The notes under the pieces were generated by a model. It did no database searches and was not told the origin of the DNA. It saw nothing but the letters and a program-made list of their open reading frames with translations. A DNA stretch of 64,000 nucleotides. Source: Parasegetibacter sp. NRK P23 (lineage in GTDB: Bacteria > Bacteroidota > Bacteroidia > Chitinophagales > Chitinophagaceae). The translations under genes were made by a program, and so were the position numbers. This document shows positions 51,772 through 60,693 of this stretch, one piece after another. The stretch lies in NCBI RefSeq assembly GCF_023721715.1, contig NZ_JAMDLG010000001.1:1837784-1901783 (forward strand), in the 5' to 3' direction. Every line of letters starts with the position of its first letter. Position 1 is the stretch's first letter.

Positions 51772-52977
51772 ATGACATCATTCACCCGCTGGCTGCGTAC
51801 ATTGGGGCCCGGTATCATCACCGCCGCGCTTGTTTTCGGCCCCAGTAAAATGACCATTACCTCCAAACTGGGGGCGGAGTATGGCTACTCCCTGCTTTGG
51901 ATCGTTGTGCTGGCCATCTTTTTTATGGGCGTGTTCGCGGCCATGGGCGCCAGGGTGGGCACGGCATTGGATAAATCGCTGCTATCGGCCATCCGCGAAA
52001 AATGGGGAAAGCCCGTAGCCATTGTAATCGGGGTGGGCGTGTTCCTGGTCACCACTTCTTTCCAGGCCGGTAACTCCATCGGGGTGGGGATATCCGTCGC
52101 CGAGGCCACGGGTACAAAGGCCGCCACCTGGGTGGTGGTGTTTAATTTAGTGGGCATCGGCCTCCTGTTTTTCGGTTCTTTCTACAAGATGCTGGAAAAG
52201 CTGATGATCGCCCTGGTGGCCCTGATGTTGTTCGCTTTCATCACCACACTATTTTTTACGAAGCCCGATATCGCCGCCATTGTAACCTCGGTTAAACCCG
52301 TGCTGCCTGCCGGATCACTGCCGCTGGTGATCGCCTTCATGGCATCTTGTTTCTCTATCGTCGGAGCCTTCTACCAATCTTACCTCGTGCAGGAAAGGGT
52401 AAAAGCTTCAGGTGGAAAACCCGGTAATTACCGCGATACCACTACCATGGGTATACTGATATTGGGTATTATGAGTGCCGTGGTGCTGATTTGTGCCGCC
52501 GCTGTATTGTATCCCCAGCACATCAAAGTGGCGAGCGCCTCTGAAATGGCACGTGCGCTGGAACCGCTCTTCGGCAAATACGCTTCAGCGTTGTTCCTTA
52601 CGGGATTGTTCGGCGCTTCTTTTTCCTCCCTCGTCGGGAATGCTACGGTGGGCGGCGCACTTTTAAGCGACGCGTTGGGGAAGGGCAGCAACCTGGGTTC
52701 AGGAACGGTAAAGGTTTGTATCGCGCTTGTAATGGTGATCGGCGCCACGGTGGCCATCATCTTCGGGAAACTGCCCCTGGAGCTGATCGTGTTCGCCCAA
52801 AGCGTCACCATATTCCTCGTGCCGTTTATCGGTATCGCCTTGTACGCGGTGGCCAACGATGCAAAACGCATGGGTGCCTTAGTGAATAAAAACCCCGTAA
52901 AAATCATCGGCGCGCTGGGACTGCTGCTTATTGTGGCGTTGGCGCTCAGCAACGCGTACGATCTGTTCATCAAATAA
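51772..52977 (+). CDS. Nramp-fold transporter lacking the canonical metal-binding motifs
   Basis: The 401-residue inner-membrane protein has about 11 hydrophobic segments and an overall Nramp layout starting RTLGPGIITAALVFGPSKMT. Known Nramp metal carriers have DPGN in helix 1 and MPHNLYLHS in helix 6. Here these positions read GPSK (23-26) and about SIVGAFYQS (195-203), while the following LVQER is conserved. The residues that bind Mn2+ or Fe2+ are therefore absent. With sugar-metabolism genes on both sides (3 bp after the dehydrogenase, 11 bp before the SDR), an organic substrate such as a sugar acid is more likely than a metal. That is inference. Confidence 0.85.
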   Translation: MTSFTRWLRTLGPGIITAALVFGPSKMTITSKLGAEYGYSLLWIVVLAIFFMGVFAAMGARVGTALDKSLLSAIREKWGKPVAIVIGVGVFLVTTSFQAGNSIGVGISVAEATGTKAATWVVVFNLVGIGLLFFGSFYKMLEKLMIALVALMLFAFITTLFFTKPDIAAIVTSVKPVLPAGSLPLVIAFMASCFSIVGAFYQSYLVQERVKASGGKPGNYRDTTTMGILILGIMSAVVLICAAAVLYPQHIKVASASEMARALEPLFGKYASALFLTGLFGASFSSLVGNATVGGALLSDALGKGSNLGSGTVKVCIALVMVIGATVAIIFGKLPLELIVFAQSVTIFLVPFIGIALYAVANDAKRMGALVNKNPVKIIGALGLLLIVALALSNAYDLFIK

Positions 52978-52988
52978 TACACACACTT

Positions 52989-54008
52989 ATGATACAGGAT
53001 TTTGATCTGCTGGAAAAACAAATGCTCCATCCTTCCGATGCTTTGCTGAAGGATTTTTCCAAAATTGAAGGAGACATCATATTATTGGGCGTGGGCGGCA
53101 AAATGGGCCCCAGTATGGCGCGCCTCGCGAAGCAGGCGGCATCACTTACCGGTTCATCCAAAAAGATCATTGGCGTTTCCCGGTTCTCCGATGGAACACT
53201 GAGAGAAGAACTGGAAAAAGAAGGCATAGCAACCATTGCGGCCGATCTCCTGAACGAGGCCGAACTCGCCGCCCTGCCCGATGTGAAAAACGTACTCTAC
53301 CTCGCCGGGAACAAATTCGGCACCACCGGTAAAGAAGCATTTACCTGGGCCATGAACGCGTACCTGCCGGGAAGAGTGGCGGAAAAATACAAACACTCGA
53401 ACATCGTGGCGTTCTCTACCGGTAACGTATATCCGTTTGTTCCGGTTACCTCCGGCGGATTATCAGAAGAATCAACGCCGTTTCCATTGGGAGAATACGG
53501 GCAATCCTGCCTGGGAAGGGAGCGCATCTTCAGTTATTTTGCTGAAAAGAACCATACCCCTACACTGATTTACCGGCTCAACTATGCGGTTGATTTCAGG
53601 TACGGGGTACTACTGGAACTTGCAAAATCGGTGTATACCGGCAAAGAAATTGACCTGCGTACCGGAAACGTAAACGTGATATGGCAGGGCGATGCCAATG
53701 AAATAGCGCTCCGCAGCCTGTTGCATTGCACATCCCCGGCGAAAGTGCTCAACGTAACCGGACCGGAAACGCTCTCCGTAAAATGGATCGCGGAACAGTT
53801 CGGACTGCTGATGAACAAAGAACCACTCTTCGTGAACGAAGTACAACCTTCTGCATTATTGAGCAATGCTTCGGAAGCGCATAAGCTATTCGGCTATCCC
53901 CGCGTCACCATCCGGGAAATTTTAGAAGTAACCGCCCAATGGGTGATGGCGGACAAAGAAACATTTGGAAAAGCCACCCATTTCCAGGAAAGAAACGGAA
54001 AGTTTTAA
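52989..54008 (+). CDS. Extended short-chain dehydrogenase/epimerase-like protein with altered active site
   Basis: This 339-residue cytoplasmic protein is related to NAD-dependent epimerase/dehydratases. A nucleotide-binding GxxGxxG loop is present (GVGGKMG, 34-40), as are YLAGNKFG and the FSTGNVYPF strand. The YxxxK signature is changed: Tyr170 is followed by GQSC, so Cys174 replaces the catalytic Lys within YGQSCLGRERIF. The protein may use another chemistry or only bind the cofactor and substrate. It lies 11 bp after the Nramp-like gene and 3 bp before the aldolase gene, so the three are probably made together. Confidence 0.82.
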   Translation: MIQDFDLLEKQMLHPSDALLKDFSKIEGDIILLGVGGKMGPSMARLAKQAASLTGSSKKIIGVSRFSDGTLREELEKEGIATIAADLLNEAELAALPDVKNVLYLAGNKFGTTGKEAFTWAMNAYLPGRVAEKYKHSNIVAFSTGNVYPFVPVTSGGLSEESTPFPLGEYGQSCLGRERIFSYFAEKNHTPTLIYRLNYAVDFRYGVLLELAKSVYTGKEIDLRTGNVNVIWQGDANEIALRSLLHCTSPAKVLNVTGPETLSVKWIAEQFGLLMNKEPLFVNEVQPSALLSNASEAHKLFGYPRVTIREILEVTAQWVMADKETFGKATHFQERNGKF

Positions 54009-54011
54009 ATT

Positions 54012-55076
54012 ATGGCACAACATACATTAAGGCCCGCATTGAAGGAATTTTTGCAGGAAGGAACGGTGATCCCGGCGCACCCGCTCGCGCTGAACGAAAG
54101 CAGGAGGATAGACGAACAAAGACAGCGTTTGCTGAGCAAATATTATATCGCCAGCGGTGCGGGTGGAATGGCAGTAGGCGTGCATTCCACACAATTCGAA
54201 ATACGTGATCCGAAAGTAAACCTGTATGAAACGGTGCTGAAATGGGCATCGGAGGAAGTGGAGACCGCGAATTTGTCGCGCCCCTTCCTGAAAATCGCCG
54301 GTATCTGCGGGCCCACGGGGCAGGCGCTCAATGAAGCCGCCATCGCCGTTTCTTATGGCTATGACATGGGGTTACTGAGTATGGGTGGATTACAGGGACT
54401 TTCAGAAGAAGAAATTCTTCAACGCGTAAAAGCGGTCGCGAAGATCATCCCGGTATTCGGTTTCTACCTGCAGCCCTCCGTTGGTGGCCGGATATTCAGT
54501 TACGATTTCTGGCGCGCCTTCGCGGAAATCGACAATGTGGACGCCATTAAAGTAGCTTCATTCAACCGTTACCAAACACTTGACGTGATGCGTGCGGTGT
54601 GCGCTTCCTCCCGGAGGGATGAAATTGCCATGTACACGGGCAACGATGATAATATTGTGGCCGACCTGCTTACCACTTACCGCTTCCCGGTAGGAGAGGA
54701 AGTGGTGGAAAAATCATTTGCAGGCGGTCTGCTCGGGCATTGGGCCGTATGGACCACCAAAGCGGTGGAACTGCTGAACGAGATCAAACAATACCGTTCC
54801 GGCAATGGTGGTGACCTCAACGCCTTGCTTTCGAAAGGCATCGCCATCACCGATGTGAATGCCGCGTTGTTCGATCCGGCCAATGCTTTCCATGGCTGTA
54901 TACCGGGCATTCACGAAGTACTCCGTCGCCAGGGATTACTTGAAGGAAGATGGTGCCTGAACCCGCACGAGGAACTGTCTCCCGGACAAATGGAAGAGAT
55001 TTCCCGCGTTTATGAAATGTATCCCAACCTGAACGATGACGATTTTGTACAGTCATTCCTGCAACAAACTAAATAA
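54012..55076 (+). CDS. Divergent DapA/NanA-family (class I) aldolase or lyase
   Basis: This is a 354-residue TIM-barrel protein of the dihydrodipicolinate synthase superfamily, longer than NanA in this window (313). The Schiff-base Lys180 in DAIKVASF and the Tyr152 in FYLQPSVGG are retained, so pyruvate-type aldolase or dehydratase chemistry is expected. The GSTGE substrate loop is replaced by AVGVHSTQFE (54-63), so the substrate should differ from sialate. Candidates are keto-deoxy sugar acids formed after oxidation by the upstream dehydrogenase. It follows the SDR gene by 3 bp. Confidence 0.8.
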   Translation: MAQHTLRPALKEFLQEGTVIPAHPLALNESRRIDEQRQRLLSKYYIASGAGGMAVGVHSTQFEIRDPKVNLYETVLKWASEEVETANLSRPFLKIAGICGPTGQALNEAAIAVSYGYDMGLLSMGGLQGLSEEEILQRVKAVAKIIPVFGFYLQPSVGGRIFSYDFWRAFAEIDNVDAIKVASFNRYQTLDVMRAVCASSRRDEIAMYTGNDDNIVADLLTTYRFPVGEEVVEKSFAGGLLGHWAVWTTKAVELLNEIKQYRSGNGGDLNALLSKGIAITDVNAALFDPANAFHGCIPGIHEVLRRQGLLEGRWCLNPHEELSPGQMEEISRVYEMYPNLNDDDFVQSFLQQTK

Positions 55077-55077
55077 G

Positions 55078-57051
55078 ATGAATATGCGCCGTTTAACGAT
55101 CCTGCTGCTTTTAGTGTTGACCGCATTTCGTGTGGCTGCCCAACAGGAGAAAGAAGGGTTCACCAATCTCGGTCCGCAAATCACCGCGGGTATGATACAG
55201 GGCAGCCTGTTCGTGAAAGATGCCTCCGGGAAATTGCTGCTGTACACGGTTGTAAGGGGAGAACCCGCGCATTTGCTCGGCTACGATGCCACCACAAAGG
55301 AACTGATCCTGGACGAACCACTGCCCAAATCGGACGGTGCCTGGGATATGACTTTCTCTTCCGATGGCTGGCTCTATGTACCAGGCGCGAGCGGATTCCT
55401 GTTCCGGCATAAACCCGGTACAAAAACCGTGGAGAACCTGGGACTTGTATTACCCGGTGAAACCTATGTTTGGAACCTCACCGCGGGAAAAGACGGAGAA
55501 GTATTCGGCGCTACCTATCCCGGTTGCAGGGTGTTCAGTTTTAAACCCGGGAAAGGTTTTACAGATGTAGGAAAGGGGCCATTAACGGAAGGAGAGAACT
55601 ATGTAAGGAGCCTGGCCTATTATCCCAAAACAAACAAGCTATACGCTGGTGTTGGCTCTCATGCGCACCTGGTGGAACTTGACCCGGTAACAGGCGCGAA
55701 GAAAGAATTACTTCCGGAAAAATACAGTGATAAAGAATTCGTGTACGGGCTCGAAATTGTTACCGGGAAAAAAGGGGGTGACCGCTTATTGTGTTTACTC
55801 ACCCGCGGCAGTTCGGTGCTGGTGTACAACCTGAAGACGGGGAAATTTGAGCAGGAGATCATGGAAATGGACCTGAAGACCGTGGCCCCTGAAACCCGTG
55901 GTAACCGTGTTTTTTACACGGCCAAAGAACAGTTGTGGCAGGCCGAACTTCACAAAAAAAAGTTCACCCCCACGCAGATCGGCGCAACGGGTGGTTCGGC
56001 CAACGCCATGTACTGGACGGAAAACGATGAGCTTTACATCCTTACCGCCATGGCCGATTTCGTCAGCTACAACAAAAGGAATGGTAAGCTTTCCACCCAG
56101 AAACTGAAGATACCCCGCCAACCTATTCCCATCAACGCGATCATGTTGGGCCCGGATCATAAAGTGTGGATGGGTGGCTACCTCGCCGGAGGACACGCTA
56201 CCTTTGATCCTGTTACCGGTAAAACGACTGAACTCGGAGGCCTGGACCAGACGGAGGGCATGGCCATTCAGGGCAACAAAATTTATTTCGGCATCTACCC
56301 CAAAGGAAGGTTTTATGTGTACGATACCCGACAAGCCTGGGATAAGCAAAAAGACAATCCCCGTTTCCTTGGTCAGATCCACGACCAGAGCCGTTCCTTC
56401 GCGGTGTTGAGCCTGGAGGCGCAGCAGAAAATGATCTTTGGTATGGTACCTGAATATGGTATGCTGGGCGGTCATCTCGTGGAATATGATGTGGCGAAGG
56501 ATACCCTGATCTCCTTCGGAGAAGTGGTCCCGAAACATTCGATTGTAAGCCTTGTCAAAGATGGAAACAATGTACTGGGCGCTACCTCTGTTTCAGGAGG
56601 ATTGGGCGTAAAACCCTCGGAGCCGGAGGCTAAGCTGTTCGGATGGGACGTAAAGCAACAAAAGAAAACCTTTGAATACGTGCCGGTTCAAGGTGCGATG
56701 GCCATTACCGGATTGCTCAACGGGCCGGGTGGAAAAATATGGGGCGTGGCCGATGGAACACTGTTTCTGTTTGATCCGGTTGCCAAACAAGTAACCGCCA
56801 CCAAAAAATTGTTCGACGTACCCGCGGTAAGAAGCCATGTGTGGCGCAGTGTATTCCTGTCGGTGCATCCCAACGGCATGGTGTATGGTACAGGAAACAA
56901 CCAGCTTTTCCGCATCGATCCTGTTTCCATGGAAGTAACGTATCTTGACGACAATGCCAGTCTGATGGCGATGGACAGGACCGGTATCATCTATTTCAGA
57001 AGGGGAACGGAACTGATCCGTTACGACCCTTCTGTTGAAAAACTCAATTGA
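55078..57051 (+). CDS. Secreted beta-propeller protein, function unknown
   Basis: The 657-residue protein starts at the ATG at 55078, 1 bp after the aldolase stop; a start at 55036 inside that gene is unlikely. A signal peptide (MNMRRLTILLLLVLTAFRVAAQ) is followed by repeated four-stranded blades. WDMTFSSDGWLYVPGASGFLFRHKPGT, NLTAGKDGEVFGATYPGCRVFSF and SVHPNGMVYGTGNNQLFRIDP resemble those of YncE or lactonase-type propellers. Two propellers may be present given the length. No catalytic signature is recognised. A lactonase acting on the dehydrogenase product would fit the context but is only a suggestion. Confidence 0.7.
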   Translation: MNMRRLTILLLLVLTAFRVAAQQEKEGFTNLGPQITAGMIQGSLFVKDASGKLLLYTVVRGEPAHLLGYDATTKELILDEPLPKSDGAWDMTFSSDGWLYVPGASGFLFRHKPGTKTVENLGLVLPGETYVWNLTAGKDGEVFGATYPGCRVFSFKPGKGFTDVGKGPLTEGENYVRSLAYYPKTNKLYAGVGSHAHLVELDPVTGAKKELLPEKYSDKEFVYGLEIVTGKKGGDRLLCLLTRGSSVLVYNLKTGKFEQEIMEMDLKTVAPETRGNRVFYTAKEQLWQAELHKKKFTPTQIGATGGSANAMYWTENDELYILTAMADFVSYNKRNGKLSTQKLKIPRQPIPINAIMLGPDHKVWMGGYLAGGHATFDPVTGKTTELGGLDQTEGMAIQGNKIYFGIYPKGRFYVYDTRQAWDKQKDNPRFLGQIHDQSRSFAVLSLEAQQKMIFGMVPEYGMLGGHLVEYDVAKDTLISFGEVVPKHSIVSLVKDGNNVLGATSVSGGLGVKPSEPEAKLFGWDVKQQKKTFEYVPVQGAMAITGLLNGPGGKIWGVADGTLFLFDPVAKQVTATKKLFDVPAVRSHVWRSVFLSVHPNGMVYGTGNNQLFRIDPVSMEVTYLDDNASLMAMDRTGIIYFRRGTELIRYDPSVEKLN

Positions 57052-57058
57052 TATTTTT

Positions 57059-59572
57059 ATGAGGAATCGAATTGTCGTATTACTGATGGTAGTGTTCGCT
57101 TCGATGCGGTTGATGGCCCAAAATAATCTGGAACTGAAATGGGAATTGGTTACCAATCAATATCAGGGCCGCGGCGCTTTCCTGGCGGCGCTTACCATCC
57201 GTAATAGCGGTAAAACACCTGTTGCGAACACCGGCTGGAAACTGTACTTTAATTCAATCCGTGATGTGACTGCTGTGGCCGCGGGTGCGGTTAAGGTGGA
57301 ATTGCTGAGCGGCGGATTGCACCGGCTTACGCCCCAGTCCGGATTCCCCGTATTGCAACCGGGTGGAAGTTATACCATTCAATACGAGGGTGCAGGGCGC
57401 GCATTCAGTAAGAGCGATGCCCCGCAAGGATTTTACCTGGTAATGGATGCTGCACCTGAAAAAGGATGGCCCATTACAAAATTTTCGGTGAACGCTAACC
57501 CGCAAATGCTTACTTACGAAAACCACCTCACACCGGAAGCTATTTATCTGAAAATTGAAGCCTGGGCAACCGCAGCGCCCGCGGACGTTCCAAAGATATT
57601 TCCTGAACCCCTGGTGTACCGGGAAGGAACGGGATTTTTTGAACTGAATGCGGCCACTGCCGTAAAAGCTGATCCTGCGTTTTCACGCGAAGCGGCTTAC
57701 CTGGATCAGGAACTCAGGAAAATAACGTTGGCCGGTAAAAAGAAACCTGTTGTTCAGCAAGTCATTGCTTTGGAAAGAAAGCAGGAACTGGCGGCGGAAG
57801 CCTACGAATTAAACGTAACTGAACAGGGCATCGTGGTAAAAGCAGCCGATGGAGCAGGTATTTTCTACGGCATACAATCGTTGAAATCACTGATGCCCGT
57901 GGAGGTGTGGAAGAAGCCCGTAACATCGGTGAAAATACCGGCGGTATCGGTGGAAGACGCGCCCCGTTTCGGATACCGGTCTTTTATGCTGGATGTGGCC
58001 CGTAACTTTCAGTCTAAAGAAGAAGTGCTGCGCATACTGGAACTTATTTCTTTTTACAAACTCAATACCCTGCATTTTCACCTGAACGATGACGAGGGGT
58101 GGAGACTGGAAATTCCCGGGCTTCCCGAACTCACGGAAACCGGTGCGGTGCGCGGCCATACTACCAGCAGCCAACATTGGTTGCAACCTTCGTTCGGGTC
58201 GGGACCGGATACCAATGATGCGTACGGAACGGGTTTTTATTCCCGCCAGGATTTTCTGGATATCCTGAAGTTCGCGACCGAAAGGCATATCCGCGTTATT
58301 CCAGAAGTGGAAACCCCGGGTCACGCACGGGCCGCCGTTAAATCGATGGATGCGCGTTACCGCAAACTGATGGCGCAGGGAAAACCCGCTGCCGCGGTGG
58401 AATACCTGTTGCGCGACACCGCAGACCTTTCTGTATATACATCCGTGCAGGGCTGGAGCGATAACGTGATGAATGTGGCGCTTCCTTCCACGTACAGGTT
58501 CCTCGAAAAAGTTGCTGATGAAATCATAGCCATGTACAAAGAAGCGGGCGCACCGCTTTCCACCATTCATTTCGGGGGCGATGAAGTGCCTGCTGGTGTT
58601 TGGGAGAAGTCTCCGGCTGTCACGGCATTAATGAAGAAAGAAACTGCGCTGCGAACAGTGGACGACCTTTGGTATTATTATTTCGGGAAAGTAAATGCCA
58701 TGCTCCAAAAGAAAGGGCTTTACCTTTCCGGCTGGGAAGAGATCGCCCTCCGTAAAACCAGGTTGGATGGCGCTTCTAAGTTTATTCCCAACCCCGGTTT
58801 CGTGAACGAAAATTTTCATGCCTACGTTTGGAACAATGTATGGGGCTGGGGTTCAGAGGACCTCGCTTACCGGCTCGCGAATGCCGGGTATAAAGTAGTG
58901 CTCGCCCCGGTAACCAATTTCTATTTCGACCTGGCTTACCAGAAATCGGTGAACGAACCCGGATTGTATTGGGGCGGTTATACGGATATTGATAAGTCGT
59001 TTGGGTTCGCGCCATACGACTACTATAAATCCGCAAAGGAGAACCTGAACGGCGCGCCTTTGGATAAAACTGTTTTTGTTGGAAAGGACAGGCTCACGGA
59101 ATTTGGGAAGCAAAACATAGTTGGCATTCAATGCCTCATCTGGAGCGAAATGATCCGAGGCCCGGAGCAACTGGAATACATGCTGCTTCCCAAACTGCTC
59201 GGGTTCGCGCAACGTGCCTGGAGTGCCGGGAAATGGGAAACGGAGCAAGACAGTACGAAAGCAATGACCCTCTATAAAAATGATTGGGGTCGTTTTTTAC
59301 ACACGATCGGTACCCGTGAAATCCCCCGGCTGCACTGGTACAATAACGGCTACCATTTCCGTGTACCCGCGCCGGGTGCAATCATGGAAAATGGCATGCT
59401 GAAAGTGAATACACAAATACCGGGTATGGACATCCGTTTTACAACAGATGGAAAGGAGCCCACGTTAAAAAGCCCGCTTTATACCGAACCGATCCCGGTG
59501 AAAAACACGGTAAAACTGAAAGTTTTTTCGGGGACGAAAGCCAGTCTTACCACCCAGGTAAATATGGAATGA
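57059..59572 (+). CDS. Large GH20 beta-N-acetylhexosaminidase (chitobiase-like)
   Basis: I start this 837-residue secreted enzyme at the ATG at 57059 (signal MRNRIVVLLMVVFASMRLMAQ); a TTG at 57035 within the preceding gene is rejected. Domains in order are a CHB_HEX-type beta-sandwich (about 22-165, WELVTNQYQGRGAFLAALTIRNSG), a GH20b domain (about 185-300), and the catalytic barrel with Asp508-Glu509 in HFGGDEVPAG and VIPEVETPGHARA. A short C-terminal module follows (DIRFTTDGKEPTLKSPLYTEP). This order is that of chitobiases. It cleaves terminal GlcNAc or GalNAc, showing that the glycan handled by the locus contains N-acetylhexosamine. Confidence 0.92.
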   Translation: MRNRIVVLLMVVFASMRLMAQNNLELKWELVTNQYQGRGAFLAALTIRNSGKTPVANTGWKLYFNSIRDVTAVAAGAVKVELLSGGLHRLTPQSGFPVLQPGGSYTIQYEGAGRAFSKSDAPQGFYLVMDAAPEKGWPITKFSVNANPQMLTYENHLTPEAIYLKIEAWATAAPADVPKIFPEPLVYREGTGFFELNAATAVKADPAFSREAAYLDQELRKITLAGKKKPVVQQVIALERKQELAAEAYELNVTEQGIVVKAADGAGIFYGIQSLKSLMPVEVWKKPVTSVKIPAVSVEDAPRFGYRSFMLDVARNFQSKEEVLRILELISFYKLNTLHFHLNDDEGWRLEIPGLPELTETGAVRGHTTSSQHWLQPSFGSGPDTNDAYGTGFYSRQDFLDILKFATERHIRVIPEVETPGHARAAVKSMDARYRKLMAQGKPAAAVEYLLRDTADLSVYTSVQGWSDNVMNVALPSTYRFLEKVADEIIAMYKEAGAPLSTIHFGGDEVPAGVWEKSPAVTALMKKETALRTVDDLWYYYFGKVNAMLQKKGLYLSGWEEIALRKTRLDGASKFIPNPGFVNENFHAYVWNNVWGWGSEDLAYRLANAGYKVVLAPVTNFYFDLAYQKSVNEPGLYWGGYTDIDKSFGFAPYDYYKSAKENLNGAPLDKTVFVGKDRLTEFGKQNIVGIQCLIWSEMIRGPEQLEYMLLPKLLGFAQRAWSAGKWETEQDSTKAMTLYKNDWGRFLHTIGTREIPRLHWYNNGYHFRVPAPGAIMENGMLKVNTQIPGMDIRFTTDGKEPTLKSPLYTEPIPVKNTVKLKVFSGTKASLTTQVNME

Positions 59573-60693
59573 TGCACAAAGTAATAAAACTCCTGAGCGA
59601 TCTTGTGGCGATTCCTTCCGTCAATCCGATGGGCAAAGGATTGTCTGGTGCCATGTATTCTGAACGGAACATCGCCTTATACATTGAGCAATATTGCAGG
59701 GCACTGGGACTGCGCTGCCAATGGCAGGAAACCGATCCGGCACATCCCAACCTGCTCGTTCAGCTAGATGCCGGGAAAGCAGAAACCGTGTTGCTGCAGG
59801 CGCACATGGATACCGTTTCCCACGAAAACATGACTGTTCCTCCTTTTGAACCTGTTATAAAAGATGGACTCCTTTACGGCAGAGGGGCTTGTGATACCAA
59901 GGCTTCCCTCGCTACCTATCTGTACGCGATTGGAGCGGTGGTGGAAAAGAAACTTTCGCTCACGCGCAATGTCTCCCTGCTTTTTGTGCACGATGAGGAA
60001 TATGCTTTTTCCGGTGCAAGGGAAGCGGTGTCCAATGGATTAAAAGCCGACTTCGCCATTGTGGGCGAACCAACGGAACTGAATATGATCCACGCGCACA
60101 AGGGAGTGTGTCGTTTTTTCATCCGTACGGAAGGCGTGAGTTGCCATGCTTCCATGCCCTGGATGGGAGAGAACGCGATTTACAAGATAGCACCTGTGTT
60201 GGAGGCCATTGAAAAGTACGCTACCCAACTGGCACAGCATAAACATCCTGTCCTTGGCGCGGCCACCATTAATGTGGGTCGCATCTACGGCGGACAAACC
60301 GTGAACACCGTTCCTGCCGAATGCGTAATTGAAGTGGACCACCGTTTGTTGCCTGGCATGAATTACCAGACCATTCGCGACTCATTGCTTCCTTTCCTGG
60401 AAGGCACCGGTGCGATTGTAGAAGCGCCATACATGGAGGCTTTGGGTGTTTACAACAATACGGATGCGCTGGTATGTATGTTGTTGCAAAAGGCTATTCT
60501 TGCCAATAATGTCACACCTGAAATGCAGGCGGCGCATTACGCCACCGACGCGTCTGTTATCCACAATGCGGGGATTCCCTGTGTGGTGTTCGGCCCCGGC
60601 TCTATCAGTAAAGCACATACGGCAGACGAATTCGTTCCAATTGCCCAGGTAGAAAAAGCGGCTGAAATTATACTGCACCTGATCACCCATTAA
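59569..60693 (+). CDS. M20-family metallohydrolase (ArgE/DapE-like deacylase)
   Basis: The 374-residue cytoplasmic protein has all M20 metal and catalytic motifs: HMDTV (His79, Asp81), GRGACDTK (Asp109), DEEYAFSGA (Glu143/Glu144), IVGEPTEL and SKAHTADEF. Family members hydrolyse amide bonds of N-acyl amino acids, so N-acetylornithine or succinyl-diaminopimelate hydrolysis is the default annotation. Its ATGA overlap with the GH20 gene and its place in a sugar locus suggest N-deacetylation of an N-acetylated sugar acid or amino acid derived from the glycan. That role is inferred. Confidence 0.85.
   Translation: MMHKVIKLLSDLVAIPSVNPMGKGLSGAMYSERNIALYIEQYCRALGLRCQWQETDPAHPNLLVQLDAGKAETVLLQAHMDTVSHENMTVPPFEPVIKDGLLYGRGACDTKASLATYLYAIGAVVEKKLSLTRNVSLLFVHDEEYAFSGAREAVSNGLKADFAIVGEPTELNMIHAHKGVCRFFIRTEGVSCHASMPWMGENAIYKIAPVLEAIEKYATQLAQHKHPVLGAATINVGRIYGGQTVNTVPAECVIEVDHRLLPGMNYQTIRDSLLPFLEGTGAIVEAPYMEALGVYNNTDALVCMLLQKAILANNVTPEMQAAHYATDASVIHNAGIPCVVFGPGSISKAHTADEFVPIAQVEKAAEIILHLITH

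Noticed and set aside
51772-52977. Plain annotation as a manganese/iron transporter
   Set aside because: The DPGN and MPHNLYLHS motifs that bind the metal are missing, so the usual function cannot be assumed.
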